A stretch of 64,000 nt of DNA from the NCBI RefSeq assembly GCF_000002875.2, contig NC_009418.2, positions 1-64,000 on the forward strand. Direction: 5' to 3'. The notes under the pieces were generated by a model. The model saw only the letters and a program-made list of their open reading frames with translations, had not been told where the DNA came from and did not search any database. The stretch comes from Leishmania infantum JPCM5 (lineage: Eukaryota > Euglenozoa > Kinetoplastea > Trypanosomatida > Trypanosomatidae). Position 1 is the first letter of the stretch, and each line of letters starts with the position of its first letter. Below are positions 39,312 through 50,195 of the stretch, piece by piece. A program made the translations under genes and the position numbers.

Positions 39312-39968
39312 ATGAAGATTGTGCTCATGGGCGCCCCCGGCTGCGGCAAAGGTACGCAGAGCCCGTACATACAGGACCGGTACGGTCTGTGCCATCTGTC
39401 GACGGGTGATATGCTGCGCGACGCGGTGGCGCGGAAGACTGCGAACGGAAAACTGGCCAAGGACGCCATGGATTCGGGCAAGCTTGTCAGTGACGACATT
39501 GTTTTTGGGATTGTGAAGGATAGTATTAAGAACCCCGAGTGCCGCTACGGCTACATCCTAGACGGCTACCCGCGCACGCTGAAGCAGGCACAAATGATGG
39601 AGGACGCCGGGGAGAAGATAGACAAGGTAATCGAGTTCAGCGTTCCGGACGAGGTCATCCTGGAGCGGACGAGTGGCCGGTGGATTCACAAGCCGAGCGG
39701 GCGCACGTACCACGAGGTGTTCCGCCCTCCGAAGACGCCCGGCAAGGATGACATAACGGGTGAGGACCTCTACCAACGTCCCGACGATCGCCGCGAGGTG
39801 TGCGAGAAGCGCCTAGACATCTATAAGAATGAGACTCGTCCTCTCGCCGACTACTTTATCAAGGAGGGCGTGTACTCGATGATCAACGCCAACCAAACGA
39901 TCGACGAAGTTCGAAAGGCCATCGCCGCTTTGCTGGACCCCATTGGCATTGCAACGGGTCTCAAGTAG
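39312..39968 (+). CDS. Adenylate kinase (long-LID form)
   Basis: 218 residues; interconverts ATP + AMP and 2 ADP. P-loop GAPGCGKGT at 7-15, the AMP-binding STGDMLRDAV segment, DGYPRTLKQA, and a long LID (TSGRWIHKPSGRTYHEVFRPP through GKDDITGEDLYQR) followed by a conserved arginine-containing segment. Length and LID fit eukaryotic AK2-like enzymes. No targeting extension is visible, so cytosolic location is likely. A second, less canonical family member lies 4.2 kb downstream on the same strand. All key residues appear intact. Confidence 0.95.
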   Translation: MKIVLMGAPGCGKGTQSPYIQDRYGLCHLSTGDMLRDAVARKTANGKLAKDAMDSGKLVSDDIVFGIVKDSIKNPECRYGYILDGYPRTLKQAQMMEDAGEKIDKVIEFSVPDEVILERTSGRWIHKPSGRTYHEVFRPPKTPGKDDITGEDLYQRPDDRREVCEKRLDIYKNETRPLADYFIKEGVYSMINANQTIDEVRKAIAALLDPIGIATGLK

Positions 39969-40389
39969 CACCAGAAAAGTAGGCGAGGAAGTGTCGTCGT
40001 AGTTTCTCGATCTTGGGTAGACCCGCACGTTCCCCGCAGATGCTTCGCAAAAGGGGGTCGATATTGATGAGTGGCCATTTCTCTTCTGCGGCTTTGTTGG
40101 CGCTGTAGTTCACAGGCGCACTCTAGGAGTAGTAGTGGATCGGGTTTTCTTGTATGAAATGCACTGATGCTGCACGTCTTTGCTCACGCGTATGCCTTCG
40201 CGCGCGCTGGGCAAATGGCGGGTATTGAGGGTTGCGTTGCTTCCGCTTTTTTTTGGTGTGCGTGCCTTTTTTGACTGTCGCTGTCGAGTTCGTTTCCCAT
40301 TTTCGCGGAGCCCACATCAAATCGGCAAGCGTCAATGAGAACGGGATAAGGGAGAAAGTGATGGCGTGACTCAAAGGCGTATCCCACCC

Positions 40390-40650
40390 GGCCCTCACAC
40401 CGCCCACTGGCGGGAAGCCTGGGCTACGCCGAGGAATGCACCAGGGGTGGCGACCGGCATGATGGAGGAGCGGTTGTGAGGCGATCTGCGAAGCGAGTTG
40501 AGAGGGGGGAGGCAGAGTTGGAAGTGGAGGCTGTGCTCGCAGGTGACGGAGTCCAGCGCATTGTTGCTACGCGTGCGTCTACGGCTGCTTCGCACCGCGC
40601 AATAGGGACCTGTGACAGGGCAGGTAGATTGCTGCTGAGCTCCAGTTTCA
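40390..40650 (+). repeat. Decayed SIDER-like element
   Basis: Clear diverged relative of the intact elements in sense orientation. It keeps GCGAAGCGAGT, GCAGAGTTGGAAGTGGAGGC (for GCAGAGTTGCGGGTGGAGGC), GTGACGGAGTC, CTACGGCTGCTTCGCACCGCGCAA and TGCTGAGCTCCAG in the same order and spacing. Older than copies 1-5, showing at least two age classes in the window. Confidence 0.75.
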
Positions 40651-42414
40651 GGCCTGAATGGATGCGGTGGAGAAAAGAAGCTTGCGAGCGGGGAGTCGAG
40701 TACCGCCTTTGCTCGCGTCTTGGTGTTTCTTATTTACGTTGCCTTCCGTGCTACTTTCCGGGTTTGTATGTTGGCGGTGTGCTGCCGGACGGAGGTAAGA
40801 GCATATCTTTGCTTTCGACTTTAATGCGTTCTTCCTTGTGACATCATGCGCCTGAGGTGGGGAGCTGAGGGCGTGTGCGTTTGCTTGTCTGTGTCTGCGT
40901 ACCGTGTCTCGGCCAGCATCCCCGTCCTGTGGCCTTTGTTGCCGTTCTCGAAATCTGTGGAGTCTCTCATTCCTCTCAGATGACGAAGTGGGTGGCGCAC
41001 AAACTGTAGAAGCACCATAGACGCACCCACAAAGACGCCCACACAGGGGCTTGTGAGCGCACATAGATCGTTGGTGCTCAGACGGCGTGCGGGGTGATGG
41101 TGGTGGCGAACTTCACAGAACCCACGAAGAATATGAACGAAAAAGCGCTGCGTTTCGCGAATGAGAAGACTTACCTGATGGTTGCCGTCATCTGCGGCAG
41201 CCCCCCCCCCCTTCCCGCCCTCCCCGCGTCCTTCTTCCGCCTTCCGATTCTGTGTTTCGTTGGAACAGCTCGTTTCGCCGCATGTGGGTATGCTAGGAAT
41301 CGGAGGTCGGGGAAGAAGGGCTGGGGACGGTGGAAGAAGCGACGGCGTACGAGCAGCGTTTTCTTCATCGTTTTGTTTGATAGAATTTTTTTTTCGGCTT
41401 TACTTTCCGTCTGTTTTTTTTTCCGCCTTTGCTCACATCATCATCACACACGTCAGCGTGTTTTTGTATGTGTGACGTGTCTTCGGTAGTTGTTGTTCTC
41501 TGTGGGAAGAGTGAGAGAGTGTACATTCGAAGTCTCCCGCGGTGGTGAAGAGCCTCATGCGGTCACGCGTGAAACGGAGAGGTGAAAACAAGAGGGACAT
41601 GTGCAAGAGAACATGAGCTGTCAAGCGGCGGACGGCCAGTTGGCAAGTTGGAGTGACACACATACAGACATAGTGCAACAAAATCGGGGCGTCTATAGCG
41701 CGGCCCCCAAACGCATGTGCACGCAGCCCTGCTCGCCTTGATAGCTTTCCTTTTTGTAATTCTCTTTCGAGCAGTTTTCGTGTTTTTGCAGCCGCTCATA
41801 CTTGCGCCCATGCATCGTATTTACTAGGAGAGCTGCTTGTATGTGTGTGGGTGCTTGTCCAACGACACCACCCTTCGCCTGATTTCGGTATCTGTGTTGC
41901 TGATTTTTCGAATGGGAGAGGCGTGCCTTCTCTCTCGCTCCCTGTTCTTTGCCCCAGGCCGCCTCGGCTTTCACCTCTGACACATCTTTGTTTGCGATCA
42001 TCGATACGATCCGTGTGGAGCACCGAGTTGGCGATGCCCATTGTTATCTCTTTTGCCTCTTTTTTTGTGTACGTGCGTCGTCATTTTCACCCCCTGCCCT
42101 CCCCCCTGCGCCCCCGCCCGCCAGCTCGTGCACTCTCCTCCCCCGTCTCTTCTCCACATCGAAGCTTGGGTGAATTTCGCGTGACTAGGATGGAAGTTTT
42201 TGCCTCTCGGAGTTATTATTGGGTATCTTCTCCCCTTCTCACTTTTCGTTTTCTATCTGTGACTCTTTCGCTTTTCGTTCCCTTTTCTTTCTGTTTTCTG
42301 TGCTGTTGTTGCTCACTCCTCTCTCTGCGTGCAATGGTCCTTCGGCCTTCTATTTCTCTGACTCATTGCCATCTGCCTCATCCTCTCTCCGTGTCTTCCC
42401 TACCACAGCCGCCA

Positions 42415-42438
42415 TCACACACACACACACACACACAC
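42415..42438. repeat. CA dinucleotide microsatellite
   Basis: About eleven uninterrupted CA units within the long adenylate kinase intergenic region. Likely length-polymorphic. Confidence 0.95.
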
Positions 42439-44162
42439 CAGTGCACTCATTGTTGCTCCGTGTCGCTACCTCCCTCCTCACCACTTTCTTTACTCACTTA
42501 GGCAACGAAAACGACGACAACAAAACGCACGTCAACTACTTCTTGCGCATCTGCTTTGCTCTCCTTACCACTTACCGTCTCGCTCTTGCTCGCACTCTCC
42601 CTGATTTTCTGCATTCCTACTCCTCCCCCTCCTCGTGCGCGCCCCGGCTAGGCTGAAGGGGCAAGGTGAGCACAAAGAGTCGACATCGGGCTGTCGCGTA
42701 TCTTGCATGCATCTACCTTTTTGCTGTTGTTCTCGGTGCTGATGGTGTGTGCTTGCTTGATTGTTTGCGTTCAATCGCCCCCAGAATCGCCGAAATCTGG
42801 AAGAATGAGTGTCTTCCGCTTACCCCTCCACCCCCTCTTCGCCCTTGCGTGTACCGTAAAAGGTGTCCGCAGTAGTACGTCGTATGGTGTGGCTGTATGC
42901 ATAGCGTGTTTGAGTATGTGCTTTCGTGTTTTGGTTGCCTGGGGTGGGTGGGTGGGGCTCACGCTCAGTTGTTAGCAGGCGCACGTCTGTGTGCCTTTTG
43001 GTGTTTGTTTGAATGGCGATATCATGTGTGTACCGTGGGCTGGTCTCTAGCTTTCCCGCCTCTCATGTGACGCCCAAGAAGAGATGGTGAAGTCGAAGAA
43101 GAGATGCCGCCACCCCTCTTCCTCCTTTAGCGATATTTCCACAAGAAGAAACGAATAAGATGGAAGCACAGAAACCAAAACGAAGGATGCAGCACTCGCG
43201 TGCTGGAGCGAGGTGTAAACGGAGAGAGGGAGAGGACAAGAGAAGTCCGTGTGTAAGAGTGTCGACCTTTTCGTCTCGCATGAGGTCGAGTTGAGGGCGT
43301 GCCATCAGCTATGCAGTGGAGGTACTCTGTGCTAGAAGACTGGGAGTCGCATCTGACGGCTTTCTTTACTCTGCGCAGAGTTGCCTGGTGTGAAACGCCG
43401 CACAATGCGGAGCCCGTTTCGGTGACTTCTCGACTCAACAACGAGAATTCTACACTACATTGTGGTGAACGCACAGTCGGTGCAGATAGCCGGTGTCGCC
43501 CTTGCTCTCGGCCGCGGCGCTCAACGTTGCAAGACTCACTGATGCCGCTCTCTCTCTCTCTCTCTGCCCATTCCAGAATGTGCTTCGTGATCTGAGCTTT
43601 ACTTGTGCCGTTTGTTTTCTCCACCATCCTCCTGCTTTCATGTACTCTTTCCCACATTCTGCAATGTGCTTCGCGACACCGCCGTTGGACACCCGGCAAG
43701 ATCCCTCTACTGTGGGGTGGTGAGGGAAGCGTGCAAGTAGCTAGTGCCGCCGTTGCGTAGGAAAGAGAGACATAAAAACAATACTGCGCGACCCTCCGCA
43801 CCAGACAAGGCCCGCCTTGCATCTGTGAAATCCAGGATATTCCTGCGCCTCTCGGTGCTCGACGTTGGTGTCGGAATCTGGCGCAGCGTTGATTCGAGGG
43901 CTGGTGCCTCACAAGCGCGAAAGGGGTTGTTTTGCGTTTAGCCGTGAGCGCCGTCGTTCACTATCGCCCCTCTCTGGATCTCGCGGAGGCGCTGCTGAAG
44001 GGGGTCGTGCAGAGTCGACACAAGCGGGGTGGTCTTCTTTTTTTTTTGAGCTCAAAGTGCCAGGTCTTCCTTGTTTTCCTTCGGCGGCGCCTGTCGTGTT
44101 CTCTGTGACGGCAGTGTACACTGCTTAGGCGGTCAGCTGAGTTCCGGCTGCGTTCTTGCGCG

Positions 44163-44852
44163 ATGAAGATCGTGATGGAAGGGCCCCCGCAAGGGGGCAA
44201 GACGACCGTCGCGTCTGTGGTGAAGGAGCGCTACGGCCTGTGCTATGTGTCCACGAGCGAGGCCGTGCGAAATGCGGTGCGCCTTGGCAATAGCGCTTAC
44301 AGCTCACAGCTGAAGCAGCTGATCGACAACGACGAGCTCATTCCCGATTCGCTGGAAGTGAAGGTTGTCTGCGAGGCCACGAGACGACCGGACTGCGTCA
44401 ATGGCTTCGTGCTGGACGGTTTTCCGCGCACCCGCAAGCAGTCGAGGATGATGCAAGATTTGGAGAACGTGAAAGTCGACATTGTGGTCGAGTTGGAGAT
44501 TTCGGACAAAGAGCTACAGACTCGCTTCGGCGGTCGCTGGTACCACCCCAAGTCGGGACGCATCTATCACACCTTCTACAACCCGCCCCTGAATGCAGGC
44601 AAGGACGACTACACCGGCGAGCCCCTGGTGCAGCACTCAGAGGACACGCCGGAGAGGATCCGGCAGCGCATGTCCCAGTATCGCCAGCAGCTGAGCGAGG
44701 TGCGGAGCACCTTTGTAGGTAATGCGTGGGTGACTGTAGAGGCAAGCGGCAATGTGGAGTCTGTGCGGAACAACGTCTTCGCGGTGCTCGACCCTTTGTA
44801 CTTTGCCCAAACCTCCAAGAAGGTGCCGAAGCCGTGGTGGAAATTCTGGTGA
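44163..44852 (+). CDS. Adenylate kinase family protein, divergent
   Basis: 229 residues, clearly homologous to the 39312-39968 product across the whole length: P-loop GPPQGGKTT (7-15), STSEAVRNAV in place of STGDMLRDAV, DGFPRTRKQSRMM, and a LID region FGGRWYHPKSGRIYHTFYNPP with GKDDYTGEPL. The P-loop lysine, AMP-site arginine and LID arginines are kept, so activity is possible, but the AMP-binding STG becomes STS and spacing in the NMP-binding part differs. The C-terminus ends in a Trp- and Lys-rich tail (KVPKPWWKFW) absent from the neighbour, possibly for membrane or partner binding. Either a specialised adenylate or nucleoside monophosphate kinase, or a partly degenerate paralogue. Confidence 0.87.
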   Translation: MKIVMEGPPQGGKTTVASVVKERYGLCYVSTSEAVRNAVRLGNSAYSSQLKQLIDNDELIPDSLEVKVVCEATRRPDCVNGFVLDGFPRTRKQSRMMQDLENVKVDIVVELEISDKELQTRFGGRWYHPKSGRIYHTFYNPPLNAGKDDYTGEPLVQHSEDTPERIRQRMSQYRQQLSEVRSTFVGNAWVTVEASGNVESVRNNVFAVLDPLYFAQTSKKVPKPWWKFW

Positions 44853-45951
44853 AAGCACGAGTACCGCAAGCCGGCTGACGGTGGAGGTAAAGGTGGTGGA
44901 TGAGAAACGTAGAAAAGGCAGAAGAGGGAGGTGGTGCTCCCAGAAGAGTGCGAACACAAGCTCGCCATAGGAGAGATGGACAGTGGAAATGCGACGGAGC
45001 GGACCTCAGTGGCTGCGCCTTAGTGTCGCGGCTTTTGTTCGTACCGCTGTACGCACGCACGCGCAGACAGATGGACGTATGTGCATGCGTGTCTATTTCT
45101 CCGTTCTCTTGTTATCGAATCGACGTCCTTTCCTTCCACATGCGTGTGCTGCTGTACCCGTGCGACCGTTGGTGGGCGCAACGATACACACACACACACA
45201 CACAGACGTGCGGAAAACAGCGTGTGCATTTTGGTTGCTGGCGCTTCTGTAGACTGCCCTTTGGTGTGTGCGTGCGTGAGGGGCGTCTCGAGGGTCGACT
45301 CCTGGCAACGGAAGAGGAAGTGTGAAAGGAGGGTGGCGGTGGAGGGCTAGACCTAACGAATGCCTATTCGTTCTTCGGTGGCCTCTGACCGCGCTACCAT
45401 GCTGTGACACCGCTGATGAGGGAGAGAGGGTGTGTGCTACCGCCGGCGACAGGAGGCGGTGAAAAGAAGACAGCAGCGGCACGAGCGCGTCCACACAGCG
45501 CATCGCCTGCAAAGCCCCCCGGGACTACTGCACGGGTCGCGCGTCATGCGCCGCGTAGAGCTTATTTTGGTTCGGGCCTCCATGTTGTCACTTTCGTTTC
45601 GCGTGACCAGGCGCCGCACTACGTGATCGTTGTATGTTCTCGCTTCTCTCTTTGCTTTCTTCTTGTTGCTGCTTCGGGTGCATCAACGCGTTCTCTTTCT
45701 CCTCCCTCGTCCTGCGCACGCCTTTCCCTCTCCCGCACTCTGGCCAGCCCACCCCCACAGGACAGGGCTTTGGCCCGCCATCTTGCCAAGGACGGCTCCA
45801 CACATTTTTGCACACCGCTGCTGCATTTCAGTCGTCCGGGTTGCCTGGACAGCGACTTCCGCGCGGACGCCGAAAGAAAAGAGAAGCCGCGCGCAGAACT
45901 CACTGCGCGTACACAGACACAAGGACACACACAAACCTGGCCCATTTTGAA
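44853..45951. other. Intergenic region
   Basis: About 1.1 kb. It includes a CA repeat at about 45184-45202 and T/C-rich leader sequence. An open frame extends upstream of the MDH-like gene to an ATG at 45634 but encodes low-complexity pyrimidine-derived sequence. Confidence 0.55.
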
Positions 45952-46980
45952 ATGGGCCTCTTCTTTCGCCGATCTCCGACGGCTCTGAAGAAGGGCAAGG
46001 TGGTGCTCTTCGGCTGCAGCAATGCGGTAGGCCAGCCGCTGTCGCTCCTACTCAAGATGAACCCGCACGTAGAGGAGCTTGTGTGCTGCAACACCGCCGC
46101 TGACGGCGACGTGCCAGGCTCCGGCATCGCCGCAGACCTCTCTCACATAGACACATTGCCGAAAGTGCATTACGCTACCGACGAGGGGCAGTGGCCGGCG
46201 TTGCTGCGCGATGCACAGCTTATCCTTCTCTGCTTCGGCAGCAGCTTCGACCTTCTACGCCAAGACAGAGACATAGCCCTCAAAGCAGCGGCTCCGACGA
46301 TGCGCCGCGTCATGGCTGCCGTCGCGTCCTCTGACACAACGGGAAACGTGGCTGTCGTGTCGAGTCCTGTGAACGCCCTTACCCCGCTCTGCGCAGAGCT
46401 TCTGAAGGCGTCTGGAAAGTTTGACCCCCGAAAGCTGTTCGGCGTTACCACGCTCGACGTGATACGGACTCGGAAGCTGGTGGCAGGGGCGCTGCACATG
46501 AACCCATACGACGTGAACGTGCCCGTTGTGGGAGGGCGCGGCGGCGTGACGGCGTGCCCGCTGATTGCCCAGACTGGACTTCGTATCCCTCTTGAGGACA
46601 TCGTTCGCATATCCGGCGAGGTGCAGAGCTACGGGGTACCTTTTGAGGCCGCAGCGGGTGCGGGCTCGCACGACGCATTGAGCATGGAGGTTGCACCGCC
46701 GGTGGCTCTCGGCCTCGCTTACGCCGCCTGCGACTTCTCCACGTCGCTGCTCAAGGCGCTTCGCGGCGATGTCGGAATCGTCGAGTGTGCTCTCGTGGAG
46801 TCCACGATAAGGTCCGAGACGCCGTTCTTCAGCTCACGAGTGGAGTTGGGCCGTGAGGGTGTACAGCGCATTTTTCCTATGGGCGCACTGACGTCCTATG
46901 AGCACGATCTCATTGAGGCAGCAGTGCCCGAGTTGATGAGGGATGTGCAGGCAGGGATCGAGGCTTCCACGAAGTTTTGA
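45952..46980 (+). CDS. Malate dehydrogenase-like protein, probable pseudoenzyme (MDH-B)
   Basis: 342 residues from ATG 45952; an upstream in-frame ATG (45634) adds 106 low-complexity residues and is rejected. The LDH/MDH fold is clear, with SPVNAL and [14 protein letters not shown] (Asp169, Arg172 kept), but key residues are lost relative to the neighbours. The nucleotide-binding GAAGGIG is GCSNAVG. The ribose-binding acidic residue of LYD is gone (VCCNTA). The mobile-loop PRKPGMTR is FDLLRQDR. The catalytic histidine of GGHSGE is Arg196 in GGRGGV. Dehydrogenase activity is therefore unlikely. An intact reading frame of full length suggests it is still selected, perhaps structurally or as a partner of the active enzymes. 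First of four MDH-family genes in tandem. Confidence 0.88.
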   Translation: MGLFFRRSPTALKKGKVVLFGCSNAVGQPLSLLLKMNPHVEELVCCNTAADGDVPGSGIAADLSHIDTLPKVHYATDEGQWPALLRDAQLILLCFGSSFDLLRQDRDIALKAAAPTMRRVMAAVASSDTTGNVAVVSSPVNALTPLCAELLKASGKFDPRKLFGVTTLDVIRTRKLVAGALHMNPYDVNVPVVGGRGGVTACPLIAQTGLRIPLEDIVRISGEVQSYGVPFEAAAGAGSHDALSMEVAPPVALGLAYAACDFSTSLLKALRGDVGIVECALVESTIRSETPFFSSRVELGREGVQRIFPMGALTSYEHDLIEAAVPELMRDVQAGIEASTKF

Positions 46981-47696
46981 CATCCCTGAGTGTGTCTGCC
47001 GAAGAAACGGCGGTGGACGCGAGAGGACGAGTGGGGCTCGGTAGGCGGTTGTATCCGTCTGTTGTGAGGTCTTCTCCACCCCCGCTGTCCCCGCTCGAAG
47101 CCCACGATCGCCGTTGAGTGTGTATGCCTCTCTTTGATTGTATTGGTTCCTTTTCACAAGCCTCACAGAGCGCGCACGACCGAAGGGAACAGGGCGGAGT
47201 GTTGCTGTTCTTAAATCCTTCATAGAGAAGCGCCGTTGCTGCGTGCCCGACGTGGTTTCTCTGACAAACACGAAGCCGTTACGTTGGTGATTGTCTCTGC
47301 CGTCCCCCCTTTCCCCGCCTATACGTGAGTACGTTCCGGTGTGTGCTATCTGCGGCTCCACGACGCTTGTTTGGTGCAAGGTGTTGCGGCGCTAAGACCG
47401 TCATAGCGCCGGAGACAAGGGGCACGCGCGGACACCAGGGGGGACATGACGTATCATAAGCCTCATCGCATCCGCACGGCGCGGCCAAAACACGACTCTC
47501 TCTGCCGATCCCCCCTTTCTCTCCGCTTTCATCTGTGCCCCTCCGCCTCTACAGGTTTCTTTCGAGAGCTTAAGCGAAAACACAGTTCACCAGCGCAGCT
47601 ACATCGCAGTCCTCCTTGTACCGTACAATCTGCCTCGCCTACCCACTCTGAACACATATACCCTCATTCCGACGCCTGTTTCTGTGACTCTTCATA
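46981..47696. other. Intergenic region
   Basis: About 720 bp. Holds the 3' UTR of MDH-B and the leader of MDH-A, with a strong pyrimidine tract near 47505-47554. No gene seen. Confidence 0.65.
47505..47554 (+). promoter_or_regulatory. Candidate trans-splice acceptor for MDH-A
   Basis: About 45 bases of almost pure pyrimidine end in ACAG at 47551-47554, about 143 nt before the MDH-A start codon. A textbook-looking spliced-leader acceptor; prediction only. Confidence 0.55.
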
Positions 47697-48650
47697 ATGC
47701 GCCGCTCCCAGGCGTGCTTCTTCCGTGTCGCTGTGCTCGGTGCTGCCGGTGGCATCGGCCAGCCCTTGTCGCTCCTCCTCAAAAATAACAAGTACGTGAA
47801 GGAGCTGAAGCTGTACGATGTCAAGGGCGCCCCTGGTGTGGCTGCGGACCTCTCCCACATCTGCGCTCCAGCGAAGGTGACTGGCTACACGAAGGATGAG
47901 CTCTCAAGGGCTGTCGAGGGCGTTGACGTTGTGGTGATCCCCGCTGGCATCCCCCGCAAACCGGGGATGACGCGCGACGACCTTTTCAACACGAACGCCA
48001 GCATCGTGCGCGATCTCGCCATCGCCGTTGGCACGCACGCGCCGAAGGCAATTGTTGGTATTATCACGAACCCCGTCAACAGCACTGTGCCAGTGGCTGC
48101 TGAGGCGCTGAAGAAGGTCGGCGTGTACGACCCTGCGCGCCTCTTTGGCGTCACCACACTCGACGTTGTCCGTGCCCGCACCTTCGTCGGAGAGGCGCTT
48201 GGCAAGTCCCCCCTGGAGTTCGACATCCCCGTTGTTGGCGGCCACAGCGGTGAGACGATTGTGCCGTTGCTCTCAGGCTTCCCGTCGCTGTCGGAGGAGC
48301 AGGTGCGGCAGCTGACGCACCGCATCCAGTTTGGTGGTGATGAGGTGGTGAAGGCCAAGGATGGTGCGGGCTCGGCGACGCTGTCCATGGCCTTCGCAGG
48401 CAACGAGTGGACGACGGCGGTGCTGCGCGCCCTCAGTGGCGAGAAGGGTGTTGTGGTGTGCACGTACGTGCAGAGCACCGTGGAGCCGTCGTGCGCCTTC
48501 TTCAGCTCGCCGGTGTTGCTGGGCAACAGTGGTGTGGAAAAGATCTACCCTGTGCCGATGCTGAACTCATACGAAGAGAAGCTGATGGCCAAGTGCTTGG
48601 AGGGTCTGCAGGGCAACATTAAGAAGGGCATCGCGTTTGGCAACAAGTAA
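47697..48650 (+). CDS. mMDH: Mitochondrial-type malate dehydrogenase (MDH-A)
   Basis: 317 residues. Oxidises malate to oxaloacetate with NAD+. The N-terminal MRRSQACFF is short and basic, compatible with the very short mitochondrial presequences of trypanosomatids. NAD-binding GAAGGIG at 15-21 and acidic residue in LYDV; substrate arginines Arg87 and Arg93 in IPRKPGMTR; catalytic Asp156 and substrate Arg159 in TTLDVVR; catalytic His183 in GGHSGET. All are present. It shares long near-identical DNA blocks with MDH-D at 55067-56044. Glycosomal MDH in Leishmania usually ends in a PTS1 signal; here the end is FGNK, which argues against glycosomes. Confidence 0.93.
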   Translation: MRRSQACFFRVAVLGAAGGIGQPLSLLLKNNKYVKELKLYDVKGAPGVAADLSHICAPAKVTGYTKDELSRAVEGVDVVVIPAGIPRKPGMTRDDLFNTNASIVRDLAIAVGTHAPKAIVGIITNPVNSTVPVAAEALKKVGVYDPARLFGVTTLDVVRARTFVGEALGKSPLEFDIPVVGGHSGETIVPLLSGFPSLSEEQVRQLTHRIQFGGDEVVKAKDGAGSATLSMAFAGNEWTTAVLRALSGEKGVVVCTYVQSTVEPSCAFFSSPVLLGNSGVEKIYPVPMLNSYEEKLMAKCLEGLQGNIKKGIAFGNK

Positions 48651-49066
48651 GCTCGACGCCTGCTTCGCAGCTATCCGACGATGCGACGGTATTTTGCAGG
48701 CACACAACTGCAATGATGCGGTGACGTTTGCCGCTACGATGGCTAGAGGGCCCAGCAGCGGATCGGCACACTGACGCGGCGTCGTTGATGCGGCCCTTTT
48801 TGGCGTTTGGTTGCTCCCCCGCTCAGCGCCGGGCCATGCCGCTGCCACTCCTCTACCGCCCTCTAACCCACCCCCTCGCGCCCTTGTGCGGCAACGTCCC
48901 CTCTCCCTCATTTTCTCACTCCCCTTTGGCTGACGTCCAGCAACTATTTGCACCGTGGAAACAGCCTCATGTGCGCCTTCCTGCCCCGCATTCTCGCTCC
49001 CCCACCCTCACTCCTGTCTCTCCTCCCCCGAGCACTTCGTAGCCCCTTCTTTTCTGGTCTCGGCGT

Positions 49067-49090
49067 ACACACACACATATGTGTGTGTGT
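49067..49090. repeat. Perfect AC/GT palindrome
   Basis: ACACACACACAT followed directly by ATGTGTGTGTGT: two 12-bp arms with no spacer. It can form a cruciform, and alternating purine-pyrimidine sequence of this kind can adopt Z-DNA. Confidence 0.93.
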
Positions 49091-50147
49091 GTGCGGTGTG
49101 CAGCTCCTGCGCCCATGTGCTGTTTGGGTGTCTCTCTCTCCGCCCGTGCGCGTGCCTGCGTGCGGACACTGGTCGTCTCTTCGCCAAGCGTTTTCGATTT
49201 GTTGTTGATTTGCCGTTCGCTCATCCGTTGGAGGAGAGCCGGAGTGCGACGCGAAGCGGCCGCCACACACACACACACGCGCAACGCTTTGGAAAGACTC
49301 GCGCACAAATGTCGCCACGACGCTGATGCGAGGGAGTCGGTGTAGACGTGTGAAGGCCGGCGGCGGAAAACGGATGAGGATGGATGCTTGCTCCACACCT
49401 CACGAACGCTGTGCATAGCCACCCAAGAGAGCGCTAAGAAGATGCTGTCCTTCGGAAGCACACAGATGCTTTCCGCTGCCTCCGTCCATCGGTGTAAGCG
49501 CCTGTGCTTCAGCATGTTTTATGCGGGAGCGCTTGTGATGCGGGCATGATGTCCCCCCTCTCTCTCCCTTTATTTTGATCATCCCTCCATAGAATGGCTA
49601 TAGGCGAGTCCCTGAACCGTCTCATTGTCCCTCCCATTTCTCTTCTATCCTCCACACGCCTTCGCTGCCGCCACATCATCTTGTATGTCACCTCTGAACA
49701 AGGCGGCCACAGCGCGGGGGTGCAGAGGGAGAGTGCGAGAGTGGGCGATAAAACGGGAATATGGTCGATCAGCTGCGTGGGAGACAAGAGGTTAGAGAAG
49801 CGCCACGCAGGGGCACTGAAAGCCGAAGCAATACGAACCAGTGACTCCGCGCAAGAAGGAGAAAGGCAAGAAGAATCAGCAAACTTTTTCAGCGGAAGTC
49901 GGAGACGCACCCGTGCTGCGATGCGCAGAGCTGTGCACTTCGACATGTAATCGTCTTCCCCCTCCCCTGGCACACAAGGGAGTTGTGCTGTGCCCAATGT
50001 GAGCGCTGTGCGTGTGTTCACATGCACTCGTTTGCCTGCGGCCGACGCGTTTGTGCGCAAGGTGCGCGCGTGCGTGTTTACGGGAGGGTAGGAGTCGGGG
50101 AGGTGATCAATACACACATATAAGAATGTGCAAGTGCCAGCGCCCCC

Positions 50148-50195
50148 CCCTCGCCCTCGCCCTCGCCCTCGCCTCTCTCTCTCACTCTCTCTCTT
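50148..50195. repeat. CCCTCG hexamer and TC microsatellite patch
   Basis: About four CCCTCG units following a C run, then CTCTCT repeats. Pyrimidine-only on plus; noncoding. Confidence 0.9.

Larger units (their letters stand above)
39969..44162. other. Long gene-free stretch between the adenylate kinases
   Basis: About 4.2 kb. It contains a decayed SIDER-like element (40390-40650), T/C-rich blocks (41180-41450, 42060-42650), a CA microsatellite (about 42415-42438) and TC repeats (43550-43564). ORFs on both strands are low-complexity or domain-less. Unusually long for the interval between related tandem genes. Confidence 0.55.

Noticed and set aside
45634..45951. 106-residue N-terminal extension of MDH-B
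   Set aside because: Encoded by pyrimidine-rich leader sequence, no similarity to MDH. The ATG at 45952 gives family length.
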